Shown: positions 44,468 through 54,469 of the stretch, in pieces | Position numbering within the stretch: the first letter of the stretch is position 1 | Layout: every line of letters starts with the position of its first letter | NCBI RefSeq assembly: GCF_000334895.1 | Contig: NZ_BAFM01000007.1 | Location: forward strand, 101,170-165,169 | Length of the DNA: 64,000 nt | Source: Halococcus agarilyticus | GTDB lineage: Archaea > Halobacteriota > Halobacteria > Halobacteriales > Halococcaceae | Reading direction: 5' to 3' | Translations under genes and position numbers: made by a program | The notes under the pieces: model-generated | What the model was told of the DNA's origin: nothing | What the model saw: only the letters and a program-made list of their open reading frames with translations | Databases searched by the model: none

Positions 44468-47400
44468 ATGCCACGCAACGACGACGACGAACGCGGACGG
44501 AACAGCACCGACACGGTCGAACGGAACAGCACCGACGCAACTCGACGGAACGACGGAGGTCGCAGCGGCCTCTCGATCGGCCGGCGATCGTACCTGATGG
44601 CCGCGGGAGCCACCGTCGGATCGATCGGCCTGGCCTCGGGAAGGGCAGCGGCAGCGTCGTTCGAGCGTTGGGGGATCAGGTTCAAGCGGACGGTGGACAT
44701 GGTGGCGGACGCGGGGTGTGACCCGACGGGCGAGGAGCCGTGTGACGCGAAGATCCGGGCGGCCGCCGACGACTACACCCTGCTGAAGTTCCCGCCCGGC
44801 GAGTACCAGATCACCAGCAAGACGGTGGTGCTCGGCAAGACGAACCTCGGCTTCCTGGGGGAGGGGGATGCGCGATTCAGGGTGCCGACGAACTTCAACG
44901 AGAAGGCGCTGGTGGTCGACGACGGGACGGGGCTGCTGTTCGAGGGGATCGACATCGACCAGCGAGCGGACGGGGCGACGCCCGCCCTCCATCTGGGGGC
45001 GGACGACGACCTCCGGGTGCACGACGTGGAGCTGCTGGGCCAGGGCATTCACCCGAAATCGATCCCGAAGGGTGAGCCGGGGTACTCGCCGGGGCCGGGA
45101 GCCGAGAACGGCAACCCCCACGCGCTGGATTTCTTCTATCCGATCGTGCGCTCGGCGGACGGCACCGGGTTGGTGACGGATGTGGTAGCGAACAACCACG
45201 GGCTGATGGGGACGTACAACGCGGGCAACGGCCGGAGCGGGATCTGGGTCGGCATCTCGACCGAGGGAACGATCACGTTCCGGAACTGCCGAATCGAGGA
45301 GTTCGGCTCGAACGGGACGTACACCAGCCGAACGAACGGGGTGGTGCAGTTCGAGGACGGCGTTCACCGCAACAACGACAACAACCAGCTCCGGATCGGG
45401 AGTCCAGGCAGCTACGCAAAGGGGATGATCCTCGACGTGGACGCCGAATCGAGCGGTTCGCCGAACCCGTACGGGGCGCTGAACTACCGTGGGGTGCGGA
45501 TCGAGATGGGGCGGATGAACGACCGGACGGACGTGACGGTCAGGGACTGTGATATCGCGATCCGGTCGACGCCACACTCCGGCGGCGGGGTGGTGGCCGA
45601 ATCGACCGCGAGCGAGTTCCGGGTGGAGAACACGCGGATCGGGATCGAGGCCGACGGCGTCCGCGGGATCCTCGCGAAGGAGCCCGACGGCGGTGGGGCG
45701 TACCCCGCGCCGGCGGAACCGCACACTGCGACCATCCGGAACACGAGCGTGACCGGAAGCGCGAACGGGAACGCGGCGATCGAACTCCGCGAACGATCGG
45801 GGTCGGTCGTCGCGAACTGCTGCATCGAAGCCGACGGCGGTGATCGCGACGGCGTCGCGTTCGTCCGTTCGAACGGCTGTGTCGTCCGGAACTCCACCAT
45901 CGACACCGACGACCAACCCGTCGTCGAACGAAACGCGGAGGTCGACGTCTCCCGCGTCTCCGCCGGCGGAAGCTGTCCGGTACCGAGCGTTCCCGAATCA
46001 CCGGAGCCGTCGAACCCAGGGGACTCGCCCGATTTCTCGGACGGTGCTCCCGACGACACGTTCACGATCGAAGCGGCACCCGGGACCGAGTACGAGTTCG
46101 GGGTCACCGACGAGCTGAAAAAGACCGCGGCCGCGAACGCGACGGTCGATCCGAACGACACCATCGAGGGGACGACCGCGTCGGGCCAAGTCGGCGAGGG
46201 CGGCCGGGACAGCTACGCGTTCGCGGGCGAGATCACGCGGCTGGTGCTCGACGGTGGCGCGAACCTCTACTACAACGGTGAATCCGTCGATCCGGCGAAG
46301 TACCTCGCGAACACGGTGACGATCGAGAGCGAGAGTCACGCCGAATACGAGATCGAGACGAGCGACGGGATCGCGAAGAGCGCGGCGATGGGTGCGGCCG
46401 ACCCGAACGACACCGTCGAGGGAACGACCGCATCCGGCCAGGTCGGCGAGGGAGGTCGGGACAGCTTCGCGTACCCCGGCGAGATCGCGAATCTCGCTAT
46501 CGACGGCGACGCCACCGTCTACCGCAACGGTGACGAAGTCGAACCGGACGAGTTCGGACTCGTCGACACGTTCACGATCGAAGCAGCACCCGAAACCGAG
46601 TACGAACTCGCGGCGAGCGAGTCGTTGGAGAAGACCACGCGCGCGAACGCGACGATCGACCCGAACGACGAGATCGAGGGGACGACCGCCTCTGGGCAGG
46701 TGGGCGAGGGCGGCCGGGACAGCTACGCGATCACGGGTGAGATCACGCGGCTGGTGCTCGACGGCGGCGCGAACCTCTACTACAACGGCGAATCCGTCGA
46801 TCCGGCGAAGTACCTCGCGAACACGGTGACGATCGAGAGCGACTCACGGGTGGAGTACACGATCGAGACGAGCGACGGGATCGCGAAGAGCGCGGCGATG
46901 GGGGCGGCGGACCCGAACGATACGGTCAGCGGGAGGTCGGTGAGCGGCCAGGTCGGGGCGGGCGGCCGGGACAGTTTCGCGTATCCGGGCGAGATCACGA
47001 ACCTCACCACCGACGGCAACGCCACCGTCTACCGCAACGGCGAGCGGATCGATCCCGACGAACTCGGGAGCACGGACACGTTCACGATCGAAGCGGCACC
47101 CGAAACCGAGTACGAGTTCGGGGTGGACGGCGAGCTGAAAAAGACCGCGGCCGCGAACGCGACGGTCGATCCGAACGACACCATCGAGGGGACGACCGCC
47201 TCTGGGCAGGTGGGCGAGGGCGGCCGGGACAGCTACGCGTTCGCGGGCGAGATCACGCGGCTGGTGCTCGATGGTGGCGCGAACCTCTACTACAACGGCG
47301 AGTCCGTCGATCCAGCGAAGTACCTCGCGAACACGGTGACGATCGAGAGCGAGAGTCACGCCGAATACGAGATCGAGACGAGCGACGGGATCGCGAAGAG

Positions 47401-47626
47401 CGCGGCGATGGGGGCGGCGGACCCGAACGACACCGTCGAGGAGACGACCGCATCCGGCCAGGTCGGCGAGGGAGGTCGGGACAGCTTCGCGTATCCGGGC
47501 GAGATCACGAGTCTCGCTATCGACGGCGACGCCACCGTCTACCGCAACGGCGAGGTCCTCGCGGACCCGGGTGGCACGTTCTCGAAGCAGACCGACCTGC
47601 CCGTCTTCGGCCGACTCTCGGGGTAG
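44468..47626 (+). CDS. Tat-exported right-handed beta-helix surface protein with six 85-residue repeats
   Basis: The product is 1052 residues. A twin-arginine signal (GRRSYLMAAGATVGSIGLAS, about 38-57) follows a polar N-terminus, so it should be exported folded. Residues about 65-520 form a pectate-lyase-like parallel beta-helix (TLLKFPPGEYQITSKTVVLG, LLFEGIDIDQ, ITFRNCRIEEFGSNGTYTSR, VANCCIEADGG). The C-terminal half is six tandem 85-residue modules as three A-B pairs. A modules read DTFTIEAAPETEYEF... ANLYYNGESV; B modules read NTVTIES... ATVYRNG. Each contains GQVGEGGRDSY/F-type cores. No C-terminal membrane anchor or PGF-type sorting motif is seen. ATG 44468 is chosen because the same 'GTGATGCCxCGCAACG' context begins the paralog at 48.1 kb. 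Roles in polysaccharide binding or cleavage and adhesion are inferences. Confidence 0.85.
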   Translation: MPRNDDDERGRNSTDTVERNSTDATRRNDGGRSGLSIGRRSYLMAAGATVGSIGLASGRAAAASFERWGIRFKRTVDMVADAGCDPTGEEPCDAKIRAAADDYTLLKFPPGEYQITSKTVVLGKTNLGFLGEGDARFRVPTNFNEKALVVDDGTGLLFEGIDIDQRADGATPALHLGADDDLRVHDVELLGQGIHPKSIPKGEPGYSPGPGAENGNPHALDFFYPIVRSADGTGLVTDVVANNHGLMGTYNAGNGRSGIWVGISTEGTITFRNCRIEEFGSNGTYTSRTNGVVQFEDGVHRNNDNNQLRIGSPGSYAKGMILDVDAESSGSPNPYGALNYRGVRIEMGRMNDRTDVTVRDCDIAIRSTPHSGGGVVAESTASEFRVENTRIGIEADGVRGILAKEPDGGGAYPAPAEPHTATIRNTSVTGSANGNAAIELRERSGSVVANCCIEADGGDRDGVAFVRSNGCVVRNSTIDTDDQPVVERNAEVDVSRVSAGGSCPVPSVPESPEPSNPGDSPDFSDGAPDDTFTIEAAPGTEYEFGVTDELKKTAAANATVDPNDTIEGTTASGQVGEGGRDSYAFAGEITRLVLDGGANLYYNGESVDPAKYLANTVTIESESHAEYEIETSDGIAKSAAMGAADPNDTVEGTTASGQVGEGGRDSFAYPGEIANLAIDGDATVYRNGDEVEPDEFGLVDTFTIEAAPETEYELAASESLEKTTRANATIDPNDEIEGTTASGQVGEGGRDSYAITGEITRLVLDGGANLYYNGESVDPAKYLANTVTIESDSRVEYTIETSDGIAKSAAMGAADPNDTVSGRSVSGQVGAGGRDSFAYPGEITNLTTDGNATVYRNGERIDPDELGSTDTFTIEAAPETEYEFGVDGELKKTAAANATVDPNDTIEGTTASGQVGEGGRDSYAFAGEITRLVLDGGANLYYNGESVDPAKYLANTVTIESESHAEYEIETSDGIAKSAAMGAADPNDTVEETTASGQVGEGGRDSFAYPGEITSLAIDGDATVYRNGEVLADPGGTFSKQTDLPVFGRLSG
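46055..47590 (+). repeat. Three 510-bp tandem repeats (six 255-bp half units)
   Basis: Units begin at 46055, 46565 and 47075, exactly 510 bp apart. Each splits into an A half and a B half of 255 bp (first B at 46310). The first and third A halves are almost identical in DNA sequence, while the second differs more. This suggests recent duplication or gene conversion between units 1 and 3. Confidence 0.85.
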
Positions 47627-48059
47627 TCGAGGGTTCCGGCGCCGAACCCGTCGGCGACAGTTCCCGTCGATCGGCCCGATCCGTTGAGGGCCCAGAGAAG
47701 TTCCACGTCGCCGCCTCGAAGAGCGACGACGATCGAACTCCGATCGACCGCAGCGAGCGTCCGACCTGGTGCACCGAGCGGGTATCTCACCGGCTGACCG
47801 CTCCCGATTACTCCGGGCGGAGTCCCACAGGAATCGCCACGACCCGGATCGTCGAGCGGTTCACGAGCGAGAAGACCGAGCGACCGATCTCGCGAACGGA
47901 GTGCCGTGGAAACACTTCACACTCGCGCGCCACGGTTCGACCGAACGATAATTTCGGGCTTACTGAGACATATTTATAGCGTCTCGAACGTGAACAGCCA
48001 GCAACTTCCGACCAATGGATAGTAAACGTAGGTAACTAGCCAGAAGGGGTATTTTACGA
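47627..48059. other. Intergenic region between the two beta-helix genes
   Basis: About 430 bases hold no gene. The right part becomes AT-rich and holds the TATA element for the second beta-helix gene. Confidence 0.5.
47971..47979 (+). promoter_or_regulatory. TATA element of the second beta-helix gene
   Basis: TATTTATAG is a strong archaeal TATA match. It predicts transcription from about 48000 and a leader of about 60-80 bases. Confidence 0.55.
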
Positions 48060-50255
48060 ATGCCTAATGAACAGGTGATGCCGCGCAACGGAGCACGAGG
48101 TAGTAGCGATAGCACAGCCGAAAGTACTCGAACCAACCGCCGTACGTACCTGAAGGCCGCCGGAGCGACCGTCGCGTCGGTGCCGCTGCTCGCTGGGGAG
48201 GGGGCAGCGGCGACGTCGCGTCACGGGATCAGCTTCGACAACGTGGTCGACATGGTCGACGACGCCGGCTGCGACCCGAACGGCAATCAGGCGTGTGACG
48301 GCAAGCTGCAGTCGGCCGCTGGCAGCAACACGCTGCTCAAGTTCCCGTCGGGGACCTACAAGTTCACCGGCCGGAACGTCCTGAACGGCAACAGCAACTT
48401 CGGTATCGTCGGGGAGGGCGACGTCACGTTCACCGTCCCCGAGGACTTCAACGAGCAGCTGTTGACCATCAACTTCGGCACCGGTCTCCTCGTCGAGAAC
48501 ATCACGATCGATCAGAGCGGGGCGACGCCGAACCTCCAGTTCGCGCCGAACGACAACCTCGAGGTCCACGACGTCACGATGACCGGGCGGGGGATCGACT
48601 CCGCCACGGGCAACAACGCACAGAACGCGCTCAACCCGATGGTCCGGTCGTCGGGCGGTGAGGGGATCCTCCAGAACGTCGTTCTTCACAACGAGGGTCG
48701 GATGGGGGCGTACTCGCGAACCGGCGTCTGGATCGGCCAGACGAACAAGGGGACGATCACCCTCCGGAACTGCAACGTCGAGGGCTTTTCGGGCAACGGC
48801 GTCTACGGCAGCCGGACCCCGGGTGTCGTCCAGGTCGAGGGCGGAACCTACAAGAACAACGACCTCTCGCAGATCCGGATCGGCAGCTCCGGCAGCTACG
48901 TCGACGGCGCGACGGCCGAAACCGACCTCTCGGACAGCCGCTCGCCGAACCCCGGCGAGATGCTGAACGGGTCGGGGATCCGTCTCGAAAGCGATCGTGG
49001 CGGCTCGGGTGCGGAGATCCGCAACTGCGACGTCCGCGTCGGTCCCAACGTCAACGCCGACGGTGGGATCCAGATCTTCGGGAACTACGGGAACTTCACC
49101 ATCGAGAACACCCGCGTCGAGTACAACCCCCAGGGGTACTCGATCCGCGCGAAGTCCCCCAACGGGTCGGGCGACGTGGGCGGCACGTTCCGGAACGTGA
49201 GCGTCACCGGTGACGCCTCCGGCTGGGTCGGCGTGCTGATCGAGGATCGGCCGAACACCACGGTCGAGAACTGCTGCATCCAGCAGACCGGCGGCGGTCG
49301 CACCGGCCTCGCGCTGCACAACTGTGACGGCAGCCGGGTGGCGGATACGACGATCAACGCGAGCGCACAGGCGCTCCGTGTCCGCAACGGCAACGTGAAC
49401 GCCAGCAACATTCGGGAGAGCGGCACCTGTCCCGCGCCGAACCTCGGCTCGTCGAGCTACTCCGGTGGGTCGTCCGATTCCGACGACTCCTCGTCGGACG
49501 GCGGCTCGTCGTCGGACGATTCCTCGGCCGGTTCTTCGAGCGGCAGTTCCGACGACTCCTCGTCGGACAGCTCCTCGGATGATTCGTCCTCGGACGGTTC
49601 TTCGAGCGACAGTTCCAACGACTCCTCGTCGGACAGCTCCTCGGATGATTCGTCCTCGGGCGGTTCTTCGAGCGACAGTTCCGACGACTCCTCGTCGGAC
49701 GGCGGCTCGTCGTCGGACGATTCCTCGGACGAATCGTCGCGTCAGGACACCGATGCCGAAAAGAACCTGCCGGAGGGAGCCGACCTCGTGATCGCGGACA
49801 CCAACACCGCCGGCGATCGCATCCCCTACGAGATCGCGACGAGCGGTGGTCTCGACAAGACCGACGCTGCCGGCGCGACCAAGGACGACAACGACGACCT
49901 CTCGGGCTCCTCGGCCTCGGGTGGCGTCAACCAGTGGCGCGACAGCTACGAGTACGAGGGCGAGATCGTCGAACTCGAGGTCGACGACCGTGCGATCCTC
50001 AAGCTCGACGCGAGCGCACAGACGATCAAGGTGATCGGCAAGGAGAGCACCGGCCCGACGGACTACTCGCTCGAAGTCACCGGCCAGCTCGAACACGCCG
50101 ACAGCTCCGGTGACCCGATCGCGGACGACGGTCACTCGGTCGAGGGTGGCGTCGGCAGCGCCCAGGACGTCTACAGCTACACCGGTCGGCTGCTCGAAGC
50201 CTCGGTCGAGGACTCGGTCTCGATCACCACCGAACCCGAGTCGTTCGACGGCTGA
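48060..50255 (+). CDS. Tat-exported beta-helix surface protein with Ser/Asp stalk
   Basis: The product is 731 residues, a paralog of the preceding surface protein. A twin-arginine signal (TNRRTYLKAAGATVASVPLL) is followed by a beta-helix domain. That domain aligns block by block with the first protein: VVDMVDDAGCDPNGNQACDG, TLLKFPSGTYKFTG, GIVGEGDVTFTVPEDFNEQL, ENITIDQSGATPNLQFAPND, and VENCCIQQTGGGRTG. A stalk of about 100 residues of Ser, Asp and Gly (encoded by about 49446-49740) replaces the first part of the repeats. Two modules then follow that share the G-x-V-x-x-x-x-D-x-Y-x-Y-x-G core. ATG 48060 is the outer start; ATG 48078, in the context shared with the paralog, is equally or more likely. 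It probably protrudes from the cell surface; no anchor is visible. Confidence 0.87.
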   Translation: MPNEQVMPRNGARGSSDSTAESTRTNRRTYLKAAGATVASVPLLAGEGAAATSRHGISFDNVVDMVDDAGCDPNGNQACDGKLQSAAGSNTLLKFPSGTYKFTGRNVLNGNSNFGIVGEGDVTFTVPEDFNEQLLTINFGTGLLVENITIDQSGATPNLQFAPNDNLEVHDVTMTGRGIDSATGNNAQNALNPMVRSSGGEGILQNVVLHNEGRMGAYSRTGVWIGQTNKGTITLRNCNVEGFSGNGVYGSRTPGVVQVEGGTYKNNDLSQIRIGSSGSYVDGATAETDLSDSRSPNPGEMLNGSGIRLESDRGGSGAEIRNCDVRVGPNVNADGGIQIFGNYGNFTIENTRVEYNPQGYSIRAKSPNGSGDVGGTFRNVSVTGDASGWVGVLIEDRPNTTVENCCIQQTGGGRTGLALHNCDGSRVADTTINASAQALRVRNGNVNASNIRESGTCPAPNLGSSSYSGGSSDSDDSSSDGGSSSDDSSAGSSSGSSDDSSSDSSSDDSSSDGSSSDSSNDSSSDSSSDDSSSGGSSSDSSDDSSSDGGSSSDDSSDESSRQDTDAEKNLPEGADLVIADTNTAGDRIPYEIATSGGLDKTDAAGATKDDNDDLSGSSASGGVNQWRDSYEYEGEIVELEVDDRAILKLDASAQTIKVIGKESTGPTDYSLEVTGQLEHADSSGDPIADDGHSVEGGVGSAQDVYSYTGRLLEASVEDSVSITTEPESFDG
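49446..49740 (+). repeat. Serine/aspartate-rich low-complexity coding repeat
   Basis: Imperfect repeats of TCG/TCC and GAC/GAT codons encode about 98 residues of Ser-Asp with some Gly. The segment GGTTCTTCGAGC followed by GACAGTTCC and GACTCCTCGTCGGAC recurs with small changes. It should expand and contract easily between strains. Confidence 0.85.
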
Positions 50256-50506
50256 ACACCCCTCCCTCGCTGCGCCCGTCGGTCAGGCTCTCCAGCAGTC
50301 GTTTCACGCTCGGCGCTTCGGTTCGATCCCGTCGTCGGCGCTCGCCGTTGTCGAGAAGATACCACGAACAAGGCTTTCGCCGCCGGTTCACTCTCCCCGA
50401 GACGCCCGGTGACGAACTGATTTTCGCCGTCCGATTCGCCTGATACCGTTTCTCGACGTCCCCTTCGCTCGCTCGTCACTCCTCGCTCGTGCCGTGTTCG
50501 AAAAAG
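50256..50506. other. Intergenic stretch before tRNA-Asp
   Basis: About 250 bases are without a recognisable gene. Confidence 0.45.
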
Positions 50507-50579
50507 CGCCCGAGGCGGGATTTGAACCCGCGTCACGACCGTGACAGGGTCGTATGATGGGCCACTACACCACCCGGGC
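50507..50579 (-). tRNA. tRNA-Asp (GTC)
   Basis: This is a complete cloverleaf of 73 nt on the minus strand. The acceptor is GCCCGGG with CTCGGGC (one G-T pair), and the discriminator is G. The anticodon arm is CGACC-CTGTCAC-GGTCG with anticodon GTC. The T-loop is TTCAAAT. The TATA-like palindrome CCCTTAAGGG near 50608-50617 lies about 34 bases upstream. There is no intron and no encoded CCA. Confidence 0.96.
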
Positions 50580-50760
50580 GAGCGACATCAGCGACTTACC
50601 CGGATACGCCCTTAAGGGTTTCCAAACCGATCCGCCGCCCGCAGGACCCCGAAACGCTATGTCCCCCGCGGTCGTCGGTGTCGGTACGATCGAGTCAACG
50701 ATTGCCGAACGGCCGGGCCTGCCCCACGGTTCGTAGCCCACGCTGGCGGCGTTGACAACG

Positions 50761-50766
50761 CTTAAG
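50761..50766 (+). promoter_or_regulatory. TATA element of the RNA polymerase operon
   Basis: CTTAAG, preceded by a purine-rich BRE-like GACAACG, predicts transcription from about 50790 and a leader of about 40 bases before rpoH. It would drive the rpoH-B2-B1-A1-A2-nusA operon. Confidence 0.5.
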
Positions 50767-50829
50767 TCGCCCCACGGCGTAGACCCTGTAGTATCTCGTG
50801 ACAGCCACTTCTCCCCCGGTCAGACACAC

Positions 50830-51060
50830 ATGGTGGACGTAGGTCAGCACACGCTCGTTCCCGAGCACACCATCGTCGAGGACGACGCCGAGATCGACGA
50901 GGTGCTCGCCGAGTACGACGTCAGGCGCACCGACCTCCCGAAGATCAAACGCACCGACCCGGCACTCCCCGACGACGCCGCCGCGGGCGACGTGATCCGG
51001 ATCGTGCGGGACTCCCGAACGACGGACCAGGCGGTCGTATACCGACTCGTGGTAGAATGA
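50830..51060 (+). CDS. rpoH: RNA polymerase subunit H (Rpb5 C-terminal homolog)
   Basis: This 76-residue protein corresponds to the assembly domain of eukaryotic Rpb5. It contains [31 protein letters not shown] and [20 protein letters not shown], the conserved core. It is the first gene of the polymerase operon; its stop overlaps the start of rpoB2 by 4 bases (ATGA). Confidence 0.97.
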   Translation: MVDVGQHTLVPEHTIVEDDAEIDEVLAEYDVRRTDLPKIKRTDPALPDDAAAGDVIRIVRDSRTTDQAVVYRLVVE

Positions 51061-52616
51061 ACAGGCAAGACAGGCGTTCGATCTCGCGGGAGTACTTCTC
51101 CCGCGAGCGGCTCGCAGAGCATCATTTCCGGTCGTTCAACGCGTTCCTCGGCCGCGGAATGCAGCAAGTGGTCGACGAGAAGGAGACCATCGACACCGAC
51201 ATCGGCGACAAGGAGGGCGAGGAGCCGGTGTACGTCGAACTGGGCGACGTACGGGTCGTGACACCCCGGGTGCGAGAAGCCGACGGCAGCGAGGAACGGC
51301 TCTACCCCCAGGAGGCCAGGCTCCGGAACATCACCTACGCTGCCCCCGTCTTCATGGAGATGGCGGTCGTCGTGGGTGGCGAGGAGGAAGAAGAGCGCGT
51401 CGTCGACACCGCCGAGACCCAGATCGGGCGGCTCCCGATCATGGTCGGCTCCGACGAGTGCAACATCGCCGATGCGACCGACGAGGAGCTGATCGAACTC
51501 GGCGAGGACCCCGCCGATCCGGGTGGGTACTTCATCGTGAACGGCTCCGAGCGCGTCCTGATGACCAGCGAGGACCTCGCGCCGAACAAGATCCTCGCGG
51601 AGTACGACTCGAAGTACGGCGACGAGATCCAGGTCGCCAAGACGTTCAGCCAGCGCCGCGGCTACCGCGCGCTGGTGCTGTGCGAGCGCAACCGGGAGGG
51701 CCTGCTCGAAGTCTCGTTCCCGAGCGTCTCGGGCAGCATCAACTTCGTGACGCTCATCCGAGCGCTCGGGCTCGAATCCGACGAGGAGATCGTTCACCGC
51801 GTCTCCGACGACCCCGAGATCGTGAAGTTCATGCTCGAGAACTTGGAGGCCGCCGAGGTCCAGACCGAGGAGGCCGCGATCGAGGATCTCGGCGAACGTG
51901 TTGCGTCGGGCCAGGGCAAGAACTACCAGTTGAAGCGCGCGAACTACGTCATCGATCGGTATCTCCTGCCGCACCTCCACGAGGAGGGCGTTCCCGACGA
52001 GGAGACCCGGATCAACAAGGCGTTTTACCTCTGCCGGATGGCGGAGGCGTGCTTCGAACTCGCGCTCGGACGGCGCGAATCCGACGACAAGGATCACTAC
52101 GCGAACAAGCGCCTCAAAGTGTCGGGCGACCTGATGACCGACCTGTTCCGCACGGCGCTCAACAAGCTCGCGCGCGACGTGAAGTACCAGTTGGAACGCG
52201 CGAACATGCGCAACCGACAGCTCTCGGTCAACACCGTGGTTCGGTCGGACGTGCTGACCGAGCGGCTCGAACACCCCATCGCCACCGGCAACTGGGTCGG
52301 TGGTCGTTCGGGTGTGAGCCAGCTCGTCGATCGGACCGACTACATGGGCGTTCTCAGTCACCTCCGGCGGCTCCGGAGCCCGCTGAGTCGGAGCCAGCCC
52401 CACTTCGAGGCGCGGGACCTCCACGCCACCCAGTGGGGGCGGATCTGTCCCTCCGAGACGCCGGAGGGGCCGAACTGTGGCCTCGTGAAGAACTTCGCGC
52501 AGGCGATGGAGCTGTCCCAGGACGTCGAGGACGAACAGGGACTCAAACGAGAGCTGGCGTCGATGGGTGTCGAGGGGATCCCCGGCATCGAGGGCGTCAC
52601 CCCGAGCGCTGATTGA
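51057..52616 (+). CDS. rpoB2: RNA polymerase subunit B''
   Basis: This 519-residue protein is the N-terminal part of the split archaeal beta-like subunit (protrusion, lobe and fork). It contains [20 protein letters not shown], the [18 protein letters not shown] segment, and the fork/rifampicin-type region [19 protein letters not shown] with [20 protein letters not shown] near the end. Splitting of B into B'' and B' is typical of haloarchaea and several euryarchaeal methanogens. B' follows with one base between stop and ATG. Confidence 0.97.
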   Translation: MNRQDRRSISREYFSRERLAEHHFRSFNAFLGRGMQQVVDEKETIDTDIGDKEGEEPVYVELGDVRVVTPRVREADGSEERLYPQEARLRNITYAAPVFMEMAVVVGGEEEEERVVDTAETQIGRLPIMVGSDECNIADATDEELIELGEDPADPGGYFIVNGSERVLMTSEDLAPNKILAEYDSKYGDEIQVAKTFSQRRGYRALVLCERNREGLLEVSFPSVSGSINFVTLIRALGLESDEEIVHRVSDDPEIVKFMLENLEAAEVQTEEAAIEDLGERVASGQGKNYQLKRANYVIDRYLLPHLHEEGVPDEETRINKAFYLCRMAEACFELALGRRESDDKDHYANKRLKVSGDLMTDLFRTALNKLARDVKYQLERANMRNRQLSVNTVVRSDVLTERLEHPIATGNWVGGRSGVSQLVDRTDYMGVLSHLRRLRSPLSRSQPHFEARDLHATQWGRICPSETPEGPNCGLVKNFAQAMELSQDVEDEQGLKRELASMGVEGIPGIEGVTPSAD

Positions 52617-52617
52617 G

Positions 52618-54444
52618 ATGAGTCAGGCACGCGACGCGAAAGTCTACGTGAACGGTAGCCTGGTCGGCACGCACGACCAGCCCGAACAGCTCGCCCATCA
52701 GGTCCGCGAGGCACGCCGCCGTGGGGACGTGGCCGAGACGGTGAACGTCTCGGTCAAGGGCCGGACCAACGAGGTCATCATCAACGCCGACGCCGGCCGG
52801 GCGCGACGGCCGCTGATCGTGGTCGAGGAGGGCGAGCCCCTCATCACCGAGGGCGAGGTCGAGGCGGTCACCGACGGCGAGACCGAGTTCGAGGATCTCG
52901 TCGACCAGGGCTACATCGAGTTCATCGACGCCGAGGAGGAGGAGGACATCCTCGTGGGCGTCGACGAAGGCGACCTCACCGAGGATCACACCCACCTCGA
53001 GATCGATCCCCAACTGATCTTCGGGATCGGTGCGGGGATGATCCCCTATCCCGAGCACAACGCCTCACCCCGGATCACGATGGGTGCGGGGATGATCAAG
53101 CAGTCACTCGGGCTGCCGAGCGCGAACTACCGCATCCGACCCGACACCCGCCAGCATCTGCTCCACTATCCCCAACTGTCGATGGTCAAGACCCAGACCA
53201 CCGAGCAGATCGGGTACGACGACCGGCCCGCGGCCCAGAACTTCGTGGTCGCAGTCATGTCCTACGAGGGGTTCAACATCGAGGACGCGCTGGTGCTGAA
53301 CGAGGGGTCGGTCGATCGGGCGCTCGCGCGCTCGCACTTCTTCCGGACGTACGAGGGTGAGGAGCGACGGTATCCGGGCGGTCAGGAGGATCGCTTCGAG
53401 ATGCCCGACGACGACGTGCGCGGTGCGCGGGGCGAGGAGGCGTACACCCACCTCGACGAAGATGGATTGGTGAACCCCGAGACCACGGTCGACGAGAGCG
53501 CGGTGCTGCTCGGGAAGACCAGCCCCCCGAGATTCCTCGAAGAGCCGGACGACATGGGCGGGCTTAGTCCGCAGAAGCGCCGCGAGACGTCGGTGACGAT
53601 GCGCTCGGGCGAGTCGGGCGTCGTCGACACGGTGACGCTGATGCAGGGCGAGGACGGCTCGAAACTCTCGAAGGTCTCGGTTCGCGATCAACGGATCCCC
53701 GAACTCGGCGACAAGTTCGCGAGTCGGCACGGCCAGAAGGGCGTCGTCGGCCACATCGCGCCCCAGGAGGACATGCCGTTCACCGAGGAGGGCGTCGTGC
53801 CCGACCTCATCATCAACCCGCACGCGCTGCCGTCGCGGATGACCGTCGGCCACGTGTTGGAGATGCTCGGCGGCAAGGTCGGCTCCCTGGAGGGCCGGCG
53901 GGTCGACGGCACGGCCTTCACCGGCGAGGACGAGGAGGAACTCCGCGGCTCGCTCGAAGAACACGGGTTCGACTCCAGCGGGAAGGAGATCATGTACTCC
54001 GGCGTGACGGGCGAGAAGATCGACGCCGAGATCTTCGTCGGGACCATTTTCTATCAGAAGCTCTACCACATGGTCTCGAACAAGATCCACGCCCGTTCTC
54101 GGGGACCGGTCCAGGTGCTCACGCGCCAGCCGACCGAGGGGCGCGCCCGCGAGGGTGGCCTCCGGGTCGGCGAGATGGAACGGGACGTGCTGATCGGGCA
54201 CGGTGCGGCGATGGCGCTGAAGGAGCGCCTGCTCGACGAATCCGACCGGGAGTTCGTCTACGTCTGCGGGGAGTGTGGGATGAGTGCGGTCGAGAACGTC
54301 GAGCAGCGTCGGGTGTACTGCCCGAACTGCGGGGAGGAGACCGAGATCCACGAGATCGAGATGAGCTACGCGTTCAAACTCCTGCTCGACGAGATGAAGG
54401 CGCTGGGGATCGCCCCGCGGCTCGAACTCGAGGACGCGGTCTGA
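52618..54444 (+). CDS. rpoB1: RNA polymerase subunit B'
   Basis: This 608-residue protein is the C-terminal part of the split B subunit (external domains, hybrid-binding, wall, clamp anchor). It has [20 protein letters not shown], and the catalytic-centre lysine region [20 protein letters not shown] with [22 protein letters not shown]-terminal zinc-binding pair, CGECGMSA and CPNCGEE, is followed by [23 protein letters not shown] 52618 immediately follows the B'' stop, excluding the longer upstream frame. Confidence 0.97.
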   Translation: MSQARDAKVYVNGSLVGTHDQPEQLAHQVREARRRGDVAETVNVSVKGRTNEVIINADAGRARRPLIVVEEGEPLITEGEVEAVTDGETEFEDLVDQGYIEFIDAEEEEDILVGVDEGDLTEDHTHLEIDPQLIFGIGAGMIPYPEHNASPRITMGAGMIKQSLGLPSANYRIRPDTRQHLLHYPQLSMVKTQTTEQIGYDDRPAAQNFVVAVMSYEGFNIEDALVLNEGSVDRALARSHFFRTYEGEERRYPGGQEDRFEMPDDDVRGARGEEAYTHLDEDGLVNPETTVDESAVLLGKTSPPRFLEEPDDMGGLSPQKRRETSVTMRSGESGVVDTVTLMQGEDGSKLSKVSVRDQRIPELGDKFASRHGQKGVVGHIAPQEDMPFTEEGVVPDLIINPHALPSRMTVGHVLEMLGGKVGSLEGRRVDGTAFTGEDEEELRGSLEEHGFDSSGKEIMYSGVTGEKIDAEIFVGTIFYQKLYHMVSNKIHARSRGPVQVLTRQPTEGRAREGGLRVGEMERDVLIGHGAAMALKERLLDESDREFVYVCGECGMSAVENVEQRRVYCPNCGEETEIHEIEMSYAFKLLLDEMKALGIAPRLELEDAV

Positions 54445-54469
54445 TCTACTCTATCAACACCACCAACAC

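Noticed and set aside
49446..49740. Short tandem repeats as a CRISPR array
   Set aside because: They are in-frame Ser/Asp codons inside a protein gene, with no spacers.
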